Source: DATJLY01 sp035518375 (GTDB lineage: Bacteria > Pseudomonadota > Alphaproteobacteria > ATCC43930 > CGMCC-115725). From it: a stretch of 28,397 bases of DNA. The translations under genes were made by a program, and so were the position numbers. The DNA lies in assembly GCA_035518375.1 (NCBI GenBank), contig DATIXQ010000009.1:1-28397 (forward strand), in the 5' to 3' direction. The notes beneath the pieces are model-generated. The model worked only from the letters and a program-made list of their open reading frames with translations. It ran no database searches and was not told the origin of the DNA. Shown here in pieces: positions 15,462 through 23,170 of the stretch. Numbering within the stretch: position 1 is the first letter of the stretch; every line of letters starts with the position of its first letter.

Positions 15462-16106
15462 CTAGATCCCCTTATAGGGCTCGCCCCATTTGTCGCCGTA
15501 GACGATCTCGGCGAGCGGCCCGCGCCGCACCGGACCGAAATTACCCATGGGGTAGCCGATCGGCAGGATGGCGTAGGAATGGACGCCCTGCGGCAGCCCG
15601 AGCGCCGCTTCCGTCTCCTTCTCGTGGACGAGGTGGCGCGTCGTGAGCGTGGCGCCGAGGCCCAGCGCGCGCGCCGCCAGCAGCATGTTCTGCGCCGCCG
15701 GATAGATCGAGGCGCCCGACATGCGGCCCGGCGCGCGCTCGCCCCGATGGTCGATGCACAAGACGATCCAGACCGGTGCCTCGTGGAAATGCTCGGTCAG
15801 GTGCTCGGCCGCGGCGGCTTGGCGCTGCAAGCGGTCGCGGTCCATGCCTGGCGGCGGCTCGGCCTTGCGGTAGTGCGGCCCCACGACCTCGTCGAACGCC
15901 TTCTTGTACCAGACCTGCACCGCCTTCTTGATCGCCGGATCCTTCACCACCATGAAGCGCCAGCGCTGCGCGTTGCTGCCGTTGGGGGCGCATTGGCCGG
16001 CCTCGAGAATGCGGCGCACGAGCGCGTCCGGCACCGGATCGGGTTTGAGGCGCCGCATGGCGCGCGTCGAATGAATGATGTCGAAGAGGTCGGTCCCGTC
16101 CGGCAT
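15462..16106 (-). CDS. Nitroreductase family FMN oxidoreductase
   Basis: The 214-residue product is a typical nitroreductase-like flavoprotein. The FMN phosphate-binding start is STRAMRRLKPDPV. The next conserved segment is CAPNGSNAQRWRFMVV. The GASIYPAAQNMLLAARALGLGATLTT stretch and the late YAILPIGYPMGNFGP are family hallmarks. Such enzymes use NAD(P)H to reduce nitro compounds, quinones or activated alkenes; the true substrate is not evident. GGGGAG lies just before the ATG. It converges on the nuclease gene, with 79 bases between the stops. Confidence 0.92.
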   Translation of the reverse strand: MPDGTDLFDIIHSTRAMRRLKPDPVPDALVRRILEAGQCAPNGSNAQRWRFMVVKDPAIKKAVQVWYKKAFDEVVGPHYRKAEPPPGMDRDRLQRQAAAAEHLTEHFHEAPVWIVLCIDHRGERAPGRMSGASIYPAAQNMLLAARALGLGATLTTRHLVHEKETEAALGLPQGVHSYAILPIGYPMGNFGPVRRGPLAEIVYGDKWGEPYKGI

Positions 16107-16182
16107 GCGAGGGCTCCCCGTGAAGCGGCCGCGAGCTTAGCCGCGCCGTCGCGTCGGCGAAAGCGCGGGCGCCGGGGCGATC

Positions 16183-16488
16183 CTACTTCACGTCGCGCGC
16201 GCGTGCGCGCGAGCGCGGCCTGCGGCCCAGATTCTTGCCCACGATGGCGGCAATGATGACGAGAAAGGCGGCGAGCCGGATGAGATAGACCCAGGCGGTC
16301 TCGACTTCGGCCGTGCGCGCGAGCGTGGTGCTCGCTTGGTTGATCGCGAGAAGAAGGAAGGCGAGCGCGAAATTGCCGAAAAGCGGATCGCCTGTGCGCC
16401 GCCGGAAGCGCAGGAACATGAGCGCCAGCACGAGATAGCCGGCGGTGATCGCGCCCGAGACGAAATCGATGGGAAAGATCTCGCTCAT
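16183..16488 (-). CDS. DUF5985-like small membrane protein (downstream copy)
   Basis: The 101-residue product starts MSEIFPIDFVSGAITAGYLV. It has three likely membrane helices (ITAGYLVLALMFLRF, FALAFLLLAINQAST, YLIRLAAFLVIIAAIVG) and a basic Arg-rich tail. It looks like a DUF5985 family protein, a pair of which is commonly encoded side by side. It lies eight bases after the upstream copy, so they are one operon. Function is unknown. An overlapping longer frame running up to 16830 is not needed, because its N-terminal part is Arg-rich and non-membrane. Confidence 0.75.
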   Translation of the reverse strand: MSEIFPIDFVSGAITAGYLVLALMFLRFRRRTGDPLFGNFALAFLLLAINQASTTLARTAEVETAWVYLIRLAAFLVIIAAIVGKNLGRRPRSRARARDVK

Positions 16489-16496
16489 CCTCGCCC

Positions 16497-16763
16497 TCAA
16501 TCGGTTTCCCAGACGAAGCCGTAGAGAAAAAGCCCGACGGCAACGAGCGACGAGACATGGCGCAAAGGCAAGAGGCTGACGTCCGGCAGCAGCACGATGT
16601 CGATGAAAAGCAGCGCATTGTTGACGGCAAGCGCCACGAACCCCCAGGCGCTCCACAAAAGCAGCCGCGAGCGGTTTTCGACATAGCTGCGATAGACCAG
16701 CACCATCGCGGCGAAGCTCGTCAGAAAACAAAGCAGATAGACGCCGGATTGAATCGTACGCAT
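16497..16763 (-). CDS. DUF5985-like small membrane protein (upstream copy)
   Basis: The 88-residue product reads MRTIQSGVYLLCFLTSFAAM at the start. It has three hydrophobic segments with LVYRSYVENRSRLLLWSAWGFVALAVNNALLF in the middle, a layout like that of its neighbour. I chose the ATG at 16763, which has AAGGA nine bases upstream, over a TTG at 16772. The two copies probably form a membrane pair of unknown function. Confidence 0.75.
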   Translation of the reverse strand: MRTIQSGVYLLCFLTSFAAMVLVYRSYVENRSRLLLWSAWGFVALAVNNALLFIDIVLLPDVSLLPLRHVSSLVAVGLFLYGFVWETD

Positions 16764-16768
16764 GTTCT

Positions 16769-17137
16769 TCAATCCTTCTTGAGCCGGAACGCGTCGGCAA
16801 AGGTACGCACCTTGTCGCTCGGCGCAGCAAGGATCGCCTGCGTCACGGCGAACGGAAACTCGACATAAACCGCCGCGAGCCGCTCGACCATTTGCGCGAG
16901 CTCGGGCCGCGCGGGCTGATAGCGGAACTTGCCGGGCTCATCCTCGACCGCAAGCCCGGCCGCGGCAAGCGCGGCGCACGCCCGCGCCACAACGAGCGCG
17001 CTGGCGCGCAGCTCGCGAATGAGCTCGTCCGCGCTCCACACCCGCGCCGGCGTGCGGCGCATGAGCAGGAGGAGTTCAAGCGTCCAGACCGAGGGCAGCG
17101 ACGTCTGGAGGAAGGCTTTGACGTCGTCGGGAATCAC
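16769..17137 (-). CDS. Winged-helix-like hypothetical protein upstream of the DUF5985 pair
   Basis: The 122-residue product (GTG start) contains SVWTLELLLLMRRTPARVWSADELIRELRASALVVARACAALAAAGLAVEDEPGKFRYQP. That is the size and layout of a winged-helix DNA-binding domain: helix, recognition-helix-like ELRAS, then a beta hairpin. It lacks a clear ribosome binding site. Its stop lies six bases upstream of the first DUF5985-like ATG, so it heads that operon. It may be a regulator of, or an adaptor for, the two membrane proteins; this is inference. Confidence 0.65.
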   Translation of the reverse strand: MIPDDVKAFLQTSLPSVWTLELLLLMRRTPARVWSADELIRELRASALVVARACAALAAAGLAVEDEPGKFRYQPARPELAQMVERLAAVYVEFPFAVTQAILAAPSDKVRTFADAFRLKKD

Positions 17138-17255
17138 CGAACGAGCGTTTCACGGCGCCGCCGCGCGGGTCAACCGACCAAAAGTACGACGTTGGCATCC
17201 GGACGGGCCGATCCGCGCCGTTGTGCGCGCGAGCGTGCTGCGATAGTTTCGCCGC

Positions 17256-17765
17256 ATGAGCGAAGCGAGCCCGGTCGAGGGCAAGGCGATCATCGAGGCG
17301 GTGGCGGCGAGCGGCGTCGAGTTCATCGTCTCGGTGCCCGACATCACGACGAGCCAGGGCGTGCTGTGGCCGCTCGTCTCCGACAAGCGCTTCCGCCTCG
17401 TGCGCGTGTGCAAGGAGGACGAGGGCGTGTCGATCTGCGCCGCGCTGTCGTTCTGCGACAAGCGCGCGCTCCTTCTGATCCAGTACACGGGGCTGCTCGA
17501 TTCGATCAACGCCATCCGCGCCGCCGGCTGCGACTATAAGTTGCCGGTGGCGATGATGGTGGGGCTTCTGGAGAAGGAGCCGGGCGTGCCGCCGACGCAG
17601 TCGCAGCGCTTCGGCGTCCGTATCGTCGAGCCTATCCTCGACGCCATGGGCATCCCGCACGCGCTCGTCGAGTACGAGAACGAGGCGCAGCGCATCGCAC
17701 CGGCGATCGCGCAGGCTTATGAAAGCTCGTGGCCCGGCGCCATCCTCATCGGGAGGCGCATCTGA
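17256..17765 (+). CDS. Thiamine-diphosphate enzyme alpha subunit, sulfopyruvate/phosphonopyruvate decarboxylase-like
   Basis: The 169-residue product is an isolated TPP-enzyme Pyr domain, as in the ComD subunit of sulfopyruvate decarboxylase. The segment VCKEDEGVSICAAL holds the likely catalytic Glu (Glu56). QYTGLLDSINAI matches the conserved QxSGLxNSINA-type motif of this family. TQSQRFGVRIVEPILDAMGIPH is also typical. It would activate TPP with the partner encoded next, whose ATG overlaps this stop by one base (TGATG). The substrate is not proved: sulfopyruvate, phosphonopyruvate or another 2-oxo acid is possible. Confidence 0.85.
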   Translation: MSEASPVEGKAIIEAVAASGVEFIVSVPDITTSQGVLWPLVSDKRFRLVRVCKEDEGVSICAALSFCDKRALLLIQYTGLLDSINAIRAAGCDYKLPVAMMVGLLEKEPGVPPTQSQRFGVRIVEPILDAMGIPHALVEYENEAQRIAPAIAQAYESSWPGAILIGRRI

Positions 17766-18331
17766 TGATGCGCCGCGACCTCGCCTTCAAGATCCTGGCG
17801 CGCCATGTCGGCGACGCGATCATCGTGCCGGTCTACCAGGCGGCGCAGGAATGGCGCGCGCTCCGCCCCAATCATGCGCTCACCTATTACTCGATCGGCG
17901 CCATGGGGCAGGCTTCCTCGGCGGCGCTGGGCCTGGCCTTGGGGCGGCCGGACAAGCGCGTCATCGTGCTCGACGGCGACGGAAGCCTTCTCATGAATCT
18001 CGGCACGCTCGTCACGATCGCGAGCCAGGCGCCGAAGAACCTCGTCCATTTCGTGTGCGAGAACGGCATGTACGAGGCGAATGGCGGCCACCCGATCCCG
18101 GGCCAGGGCCATGTCAGCTTCGCCGGGATGGCGCGCGCGGCGGGATATCCGTCGGTATTCGAGTTCGCCGAGCTTGCCCAATTCGAGGCGCAGGTCGAGC
18201 GCGTGCTCGCGGCCGAGGGGCCGGTGTTCGCGGACCTGAAGCTCGTGCCGGGCGAGCCGCCACCGCAGGACTACACCTTCATCCACGGGCCCGAGGCGCG
18301 CGCGGCGTTCCGGGCGGCTCTGAAGCGCTGA
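17765..18331 (+). CDS. Thiamine-diphosphate enzyme beta subunit, ComE-like
   Basis: The 188-residue product is the PP domain partner of the preceding gene. SIGAMGQASSAALGLALGRP is typical of the subunit start, and VLDGDGSLLMNLGTL (GDG at 71-73) followed by a CEN (Asn100) about 27 residues on is the TPP/Mg2+-binding motif. The split of one decarboxylase into two co-translated subunits is the ComD/ComE organisation. It converges on, and overlaps by 53 bases, the histidine kinase gene on the other strand. Confidence 0.85.
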   Translation: MMRRDLAFKILARHVGDAIIVPVYQAAQEWRALRPNHALTYYSIGAMGQASSAALGLALGRPDKRVIVLDGDGSLLMNLGTLVTIASQAPKNLVHFVCENGMYEANGGHPIPGQGHVSFAGMARAAGYPSVFEFAELAQFEAQVERVLAAEGPVFADLKLVPGEPPPQDYTFIHGPEARAAFRAALKR

Positions 18332-19727
18332 GGTCCGCGAGGGGCGGCGCCGGAATTTCGCCCGGCGCCGGCAGCGTCAGCAGGAACATGGTGCCCGCGC
18401 CCGTGCTTTCGCCGAGCGCGACGTCGCCGCCATGCGCGCGCATCACCTCGCGCGCGATCGCGAGGCCGAGGCCCGTGCCGCCCGGCCGCGCCGAGCCTGC
18501 GAACGGGCGGAAGAGGTTGTCGCGCGCCTTGGGCGGCAGGCCCGGCCCGTCATCGGCCATCTCGATGACGGTCGAGGCGCCTTCCTCGCGCGCGCGCAGG
18601 ATGACGCGGTGCGCGCCCGCCTCGACGGCGTTGAGCGCGAGATTGTGGAGCGCGCGAAAGAGCTGGTCGCGGTCGGCCTCGATCGCGAGCGTCGGCGGCA
18701 CGGCATTCTCGAATAGGACGCGCAGCTCGACGAGCCCCGCCAGCTCGTCGCCGAGAAGGGCGAGCGCGAAGCGGCGGCGCACCGGCGGCGGCGAGCCTTC
18801 GCCCGTATAAGTGAGCGTGCGCGTGCAGAGCGCCACGGCGCGGTCGAGTGCGGCGACAAGGCGCGGGTTGGCGCGGCGCACCTCGGGCGCGGCGCTGCCG
18901 GCAAGCCCGTCCGAGACCAGCCGCGCGGTCGCCAGGATGTTGCGCAGATCGTGGTTGATCTTGGCGACGGCGGTGCCCAGCGCCGCAAGCCGCTCCTTCT
19001 GGCGCAGCGCCTGACGCACCGTCTCCTGCATCGCCGCGAGCTCGCGCTGCGCGAGGCCGAGCTCGTCGCCGCGCGGCTCGGGGCGGATGACGCGCGCGCC
19101 GTCCTCGGGATCGTCGCGGAACGACATCATGCTGGCGACGAGCCTGAGGAGCGGGGTGACGAGAAGACGGCGCAGCCCGAAATAGAGAAGCGTGCCGGTC
19201 GCCGCCGAGATCAGCATGGCAAAGCCGAAGACGCGCAGCGCGAAGCCCCACATGGCGGCACGCAGCTGCCTGGCGTCGAGCAAGAGCTCGACCACCTTGC
19301 CGGGCGCCTTGGGCGCGACGCCGAGGACGCGCATCACGCGGCTGCCGCTTTGCGCCAGGTCGGCGACCGCGTCGGCGATCGGCATGAGGGAGGCGGAGTG
19401 GCGCAGATCATAGGTCACGTCGATCTCGGGCGGCGTGTCGGCATCGATCATCAAGGTCATGGTCGGCTCGTGCACGACGATGCCGAGCGCGCCCACCTCG
19501 GCGAGAAGGCGGCGCGCGAGATCGGGCGCGACCATGTTGTCGGGCGTCGCCTCGAGCGCCACGACCGCCAGATGCGCCGCGTCGATCCGGTCGGAGAGAT
19601 AGGCGATGCGGTAGCGCGCGAGCGCGGGCAGGAAAACGAGGACCGCGCCCGCCATCACGAACGCGACCGTGAGCGCGAAGAGCCGCGCCGAAAGCCCGCG
19701 CGGCAGGCTGAGCACCGGCAACGCCAT
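18279..19727 (-). CDS. Membrane sensor histidine kinase, orphan
   Basis: The 482-residue product has two membrane helices (about 14-37 and 160-185) flanking a periplasmic sensor of about 120 residues. A HAMP-like linker follows, then the H-box KINHDLRNILATARL (phospho-acceptor His259). The N-box is HNLALNAVEAG (361-371), the G1 box DDGPGLP (392-398) and the G2 box GGTGLGLAI. No response regulator gene is adjacent, so its partner is unknown. The ATG at 19727 gives a normal N-terminus. The last 17 codons (Pro/Ala/Arg-rich) lie in the antisense overlap with the TPP beta gene; that tail may be dispensable. Confidence 0.92.
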   Translation of the reverse strand: MALPVLSLPRGLSARLFALTVAFVMAGAVLVFLPALARYRIAYLSDRIDAAHLAVVALEATPDNMVAPDLARRLLAEVGALGIVVHEPTMTLMIDADTPPEIDVTYDLRHSASLMPIADAVADLAQSGSRVMRVLGVAPKAPGKVVELLLDARQLRAAMWGFALRVFGFAMLISAATGTLLYFGLRRLLVTPLLRLVASMMSFRDDPEDGARVIRPEPRGDELGLAQRELAAMQETVRQALRQKERLAALGTAVAKINHDLRNILATARLVSDGLAGSAAPEVRRANPRLVAALDRAVALCTRTLTYTGEGSPPPVRRRFALALLGDELAGLVELRVLFENAVPPTLAIEADRDQLFRALHNLALNAVEAGAHRVILRAREEGASTVIEMADDGPGLPPKARDNLFRPFAGSARPGGTGLGLAIAREVMRAHGGDVALGESTGAGTMFLLTLPAPGEIPAPPLADLSASEPPGTPRAPRARG

Positions 19728-19754
19728 CGGCGCGAGCTTAGCACGGAACGGTGC

Positions 19755-19811
19755 GTCCTTCGACTTCGGCCCTTTGGGCCTGCGCTTACGCAGGTCGCGC
19801 AGTCGAAGGAC
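19755..19811. repeat. Nested palindromic repeat between the kinase gene and rpmH
   Basis: Outer arms GTCCTTCGACT (19755-19765) and AGTCGAAGGAC (19801-19811) pair perfectly, and the pairing extends outward four to five bases with one mismatch. Inside are GGCCC/GGGCC and CCTGCG/CGCAGG hairpins. It resembles intergenic REP-like palindromes of alphaproteobacteria. It sits in the 237-base gap between the divergently transcribed kinase and rpmH genes and may act as a structural spacer. Confidence 0.6.
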
Positions 19812-19964
19812 GTACCCTGGATCCCGGCCCGGAATTTGGTTGCCGCGCACTATGTACCGGCGCGGAAATCGGCGCGCCGCGCCGCGTGAGGGCGGGCGCC
19901 CGCGCGTTGACTCCGGACCCCCGTCCGCCTATAGAGCCGCGCCGAAGCAACGGGGTTTCTCGCC

Positions 19965-20099
19965 GTGAAGCGCACCTATCAGCCGAGCAAGCTCGTCCGC
20001 AAGCGCCGTCATGGGTTTCGCGCGCGGATGGCGACCGTCGGCGGCCGGCGCGTCTTGGCAAGCCGCCGTGCCAAGGGCAGGAAGCGCCTCTCGGCTTGA
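19965..20099 (+). CDS. rpmH: 50S ribosomal protein L34
   Basis: The 44-residue product begins MKRTYQPSKLVRKRRHGFRA and ends RRAKGRKRLSA, the full, highly conserved L34. It is a small basic protein of the large ribosomal subunit. The start codon is GTG at 19965. It heads the rpmH-rnpA-yidD-yidC-yihA cluster, with 26 bases to rnpA. Confidence 0.98.
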   Translation: MKRTYQPSKLVRKRRHGFRARMATVGGRRVLASRRAKGRKRLSA

Positions 20100-20125
20100 C
20101 GCGGACGGACGAGGCGGAGGCGCCG

Positions 20126-20479
20126 ATGGCGCCGCTCGCGCGCCTCAAGAAACGGTCAGAATTCCTCCATGTCGCCGCCAAGGGCCGCAAATGGACGACC
20201 CCCGGTCTCATCCTCCAGGCGCTCCCCCGCGCGGCGGGAGAGAGCGGTCCGCGCGTGGGCTTCACCGCGAGCCGCCGCGTCGGCATCGCGGTCGTGCGCA
20301 ACCGCGCGCGGCGGCGCCTGCGCGAGGCGGTGCGGCGCGCGCTCCCCAATGCGCTGCCGGGAGACTATGTCGTGATCGCGCGCCAGGGCACGATCGGGCG
20401 CCCCTTCGCCGACCTGATCGGCGATCTCGAGACGGCCTTGAAGCGTCTCGGCGCATGGCGCGCGGGAGCCGCTGAATGA
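20126..20479 (+). CDS. rnpA: Ribonuclease P protein component
   Basis: The 117-residue product carries LKKRSEFLHVAAKGRKW near the N-terminus and the RNR motif RVGIAVVRNRARRRLREAVRR, which binds the catalytic RNA. It helps the RNase P RNA cut the 5' leader of tRNA precursors. The ATG at 20126 has GGCGGAGG just upstream. Its stop overlaps the yidD start by four bases (ATGA). Confidence 0.97.
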   Translation: MAPLARLKKRSEFLHVAAKGRKWTTPGLILQALPRAAGESGPRVGFTASRRVGIAVVRNRARRRLREAVRRALPNALPGDYVVIARQGTIGRPFADLIGDLETALKRLGAWRAGAAE

Positions 20480-20703
20480 GATTTCTCGTGCGCGCCCTCA
20501 TCAGGGCCTATCAGCTCACGCTCTCCCCGCTCGTGGGCCCGACTTGCCGCTATCTGCCGACCTGCTCGGACTATGCGATGGAGGCGGTCGAGCGGCACGG
20601 CGCAGGGCGCGGCCTCGTGCTCGCGGCGCGGCGCATTCTTTCGTGCCATCCTCTGGGCGGCAGCGGCTTCGATCCGGTGCCGCCGGCCCCGCCCCGCGCC
20701 TGA
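20476..20703 (+). CDS. yidD: Membrane protein insertion efficiency factor YidD
   Basis: The 75-residue product is typical YidD: an amphipathic N-terminal helix (RALIRAYQLTLSPLVGP) and the conserved Cys motif TCRYLPTCSDYAMEAVERHG, then CHPLGGSGFDPVP. It is a small peripheral inner-membrane protein that assists YidC-dependent insertion. It overlaps rnpA by four bases and precedes yidC by eight bases. Confidence 0.97.
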   Translation: MRFLVRALIRAYQLTLSPLVGPTCRYLPTCSDYAMEAVERHGAGRGLVLAARRILSCHPLGGSGFDPVPPAPPRA

Positions 20704-20711
20704 GGCCCGCG

Positions 20712-22523
20712 ATGGACCAGCAGCAGCGCAACCTCTTCATCGCGATCGCGCTCTCGCTCGCGATCCTGTTCGTGTTCCAGTTCCTGCTGTCGCCGCGACA
20801 GGCACAGCATCCGCAACAGACCGCGCAGCAGCAACAGACGCAGACCCCGCAAGCCCAGGCGCCGGGCGCGCCCGCGCCGTCGCCGCAGGCCCAAGCCCCG
20901 CAGGCGCCCGCGCAGGGCCAAACCCCGGCACAGCCGCAACAGGCGCCGTCGCGCGCCGCGCCCGGCATGACCGGCACGCCGCCCGCGACATACGCGCCGC
21001 GCGAGCAGGTGCTTGCCGAGACGCAGCGCGTCAAGCTCGCGACCCCGCGCATCGCCGGCTCGATCGATCTCGCCGGCGCGCGGCTCGACGACCTCACCCT
21101 CACGACATATCGCGAGACGGTCGATCCCGAGAGCCCGCACATCACGCTCTTGGCGCCCGACGGGAGCGAATTTCCCTATTTCGTCGAGACGGGATGGGTG
21201 GCGAGCGATCCCAAGGTGAAGGTGCCGGGACCGCAGACGAAATGGACGAGCGACGGCGGCGAGCTCACGCCCGACCATCCCGTCGAACTCAAATGGGACA
21301 ATGGCGAGGGATTGACCTTCGTCGACCGGATCGCGGTCGACCCCGAGTACATGTTCAGCATCACGGCGACGGTCGAGAACCACACCGCGGCGCCTGTGTC
21401 GCTCCATCCTTACGGGCTCGTGCAGCGCGTCGGCGAGGTCGAGAACTCCTCCACATATCTCCTGCACGAGGGGCCCGTCGGCGTCTTCAACGGCACGCTG
21501 CAGGACGGCATCAAGTACGACACTCTGAAATCGGCCGAGCAGGATTTTTCGACGACCGGCGGCTGGATGGGCTTCACCGACAAATACTGGCTCGTGGCCT
21601 TGATCCCCGACCAGAAGGAAGCGGTGGCGGCAAAGATGCGCCACTTCGAGCGCGAGCGCACCGATGCCTACCAGGTCGACTTCACCGGCGCCGAGCATGT
21701 GGTGGCGCCGGGCGAAAGTGCATCCGACGCGAGCCGCATCTTCGCCGGCGCCAAGGAGGTGTCGCTCCTCGACCGCTATGAATCGCAAGGCGGCGTGCCG
21801 CGCTTCGACCGCGCCATCGACTTCGGCTGGTTCTATTTCCTGACGAAGCCGATCTTCCTGACGCTCGACTTCTTCTACAACCTCATCGGCAATTTCGGCC
21901 TCGCCATCATGCTGCTGACGGTGCTCATCAAGGCGTTGTTCTTCCCGCTCGCCAACAAATCCTACCGGGCCATGAGCAAGATGAAGCTGCTGCAGCCCGA
22001 GATGGCGAAATTGCGCGAGCGCTTCGGCGAGGACAAGCAGCGCCTCAATCAAGAGATGATGGCGCTCTACAAGCGCGTCGGCGCCAACCCGATGGCCGGG
22101 TGCCTGCCGATCGTCATCCAGATCCCGGTGTTCTTCTCGCTTTACAAAGTGCTCTACGTCACGATCGAGATGCGGCACGCGCCGTTCTATGGCTGGATCC
22201 ACGATCTCTCCGCGCCCGATCCGACGACCTTCGTCAATCTCTTCGGGCTCATCCCGTTCGTGCCGCCCGACATCTCGTTCCTCCATATCGGCGCATGGCC
22301 GCTCATCATGGGCTGCACCATGTTCCTGCAGCAGAAATTGAACCCGCAGCCGCCCGACCCGATGCAGGCGAAGATGTTCATGATCCTGCCGGTGGTGTTC
22401 ACGGTGATGCTGGCGCCGTTTGCCGCGGGGCTCGTCATCTATTGGAGCTGGAACAACCTTCTTTCGATCGCGCAGCAATGGGTGATTATGCGCAGCGCCG
22501 GCGCGACCGCGAAGAGAACCTAG
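20712..22523 (+). CDS. yidC: Membrane protein insertase YidC
   Basis: The 603-residue product fits gram-negative YidC. MDQQQRNLFIAIALSLAILF begins with the first membrane helix. A Gln/Pro/Ala-rich periplasmic linker of about 55 residues follows (a run of QAPAQ-type repeats), then the large periplasmic domain. The conserved insertase core includes FGWFYFLTKPIFLTLDFFY, NFGLAIMLLTVLIKALFFPLANKSYRAMSKM and the MAGCLPIVIQIPVFFSLYKVLY segment. It inserts membrane proteins alone or with SecYEG. Its 3' end overlaps the start of yihA. Confidence 0.97.
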   Translation: MDQQQRNLFIAIALSLAILFVFQFLLSPRQAQHPQQTAQQQQTQTPQAQAPGAPAPSPQAQAPQAPAQGQTPAQPQQAPSRAAPGMTGTPPATYAPREQVLAETQRVKLATPRIAGSIDLAGARLDDLTLTTYRETVDPESPHITLLAPDGSEFPYFVETGWVASDPKVKVPGPQTKWTSDGGELTPDHPVELKWDNGEGLTFVDRIAVDPEYMFSITATVENHTAAPVSLHPYGLVQRVGEVENSSTYLLHEGPVGVFNGTLQDGIKYDTLKSAEQDFSTTGGWMGFTDKYWLVALIPDQKEAVAAKMRHFERERTDAYQVDFTGAEHVVAPGESASDASRIFAGAKEVSLLDRYESQGGVPRFDRAIDFGWFYFLTKPIFLTLDFFYNLIGNFGLAIMLLTVLIKALFFPLANKSYRAMSKMKLLQPEMAKLRERFGEDKQRLNQEMMALYKRVGANPMAGCLPIVIQIPVFFSLYKVLYVTIEMRHAPFYGWIHDLSAPDPTTFVNLFGLIPFVPPDISFLHIGAWPLIMGCTMFLQQKLNPQPPDPMQAKMFMILPVVFTVMLAPFAAGLVIYWSWNNLLSIAQQWVIMRSAGATAKRT

Positions 22524-23170
22524 CGCCGCTCCATCCGCCCGAGCCCGCACCCGACGCCGCGGCGATCGAGGCGGGCCGCCGACTCTTTGCGCACGAGTGC
22601 CGCTTCGTCATCGCCGCCGCGGAACCCGCACAGCTGCCGCTCGACGAGCTGCCGGAGGTGGCGTTCTTCGGGCGCTCGAACGTCGGCAAATCGAGCCTCC
22701 TCAACGCACTTACCGGGCGGAACGCGTTGGCGCGTGTTTCGAACACGCCGGGGCGAACGCGCCAGATCGTGTTCTTCGCGCTCGATCAGCTCATGCTCGT
22801 CGATCTGCCGGGCTATGGCTTCGCGCAAGCGCCCAAGAAGGAGATCGGGAGCTGGCAGAAACTCGTGCCGCTTTATGCCAGGGGCCGCGCGGGATTGAAG
22901 CGCGCGCTTCTCCTCATCGACGCGCGGCACGGCTTCATGGCCGGCGACCGGCAGTTCATGAAGCTCCTCGACGAGGCGGCGGTGTCCTACCAGGTGGTGC
23001 TGACGAAGTGCGACAAGGTTCCGGCTGCAGAGCTCGAGGCGCGCATCGCGGCGATGGCGGCGGAGCTGGCAAAGCACCCGGCCGCGCACCCGCAGATCCA
23101 CGTGACGAGCGCCGTGACCGGCTTCGGCATCCCCGAGCTCCGCGCGAGTTTGGCGGCGTTCGCGGGGTGA
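22478..23170 (+). CDS. yihA: Ribosome biogenesis GTP-binding protein YihA/YsxC (EngB)
   Basis: The 230-residue product is a compact TrmE-Era-EngA-EngB-type GTPase. G1 is GRSNVGKSS (65-73), followed by the switch region NTPGRTRQIVFF. G3 is DLPGYGF (109-115), G4 TKCDK (176-180) and G5 the TSAV segment near 210. It takes part in assembly of the large ribosomal subunit. I used the ATG at 22478, which overlaps the yidC end by 46 bases. It is the only in-frame ATG giving the usual N-terminal leader, but the ribosome binding site is weak, so the true start could be slightly later. Its TGA abuts the stop of the convergent antitoxin gene. Confidence 0.94.
   Translation: MGDYAQRRRDREENLAPLHPPEPAPDAAAIEAGRRLFAHECRFVIAAAEPAQLPLDELPEVAFFGRSNVGKSSLLNALTGRNALARVSNTPGRTRQIVFFALDQLMLVDLPGYGFAQAPKKEIGSWQKLVPLYARGRAGLKRALLLIDARHGFMAGDRQFMKLLDEAAVSYQVVLTKCDKVPAAELEARIAAMAAELAKHPAAHPQIHVTSAVTGFGIPELRASLAAFAG

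Noticed and set aside
19728..19964. Replication origin next to rpmH
   Set aside because: In some bacteria dnaA and oriC lie beside rpmH, but no dnaA, DnaA-box cluster or AT-rich unwinding region is seen; the gap is GC-rich and palindromic.
20571..22550. 659-codon open frame on the minus strand opposite yidC
   Set aside because: Antisense to a clear YidC; charged, low-complexity product with no recognisable domain or ribosome binding site.
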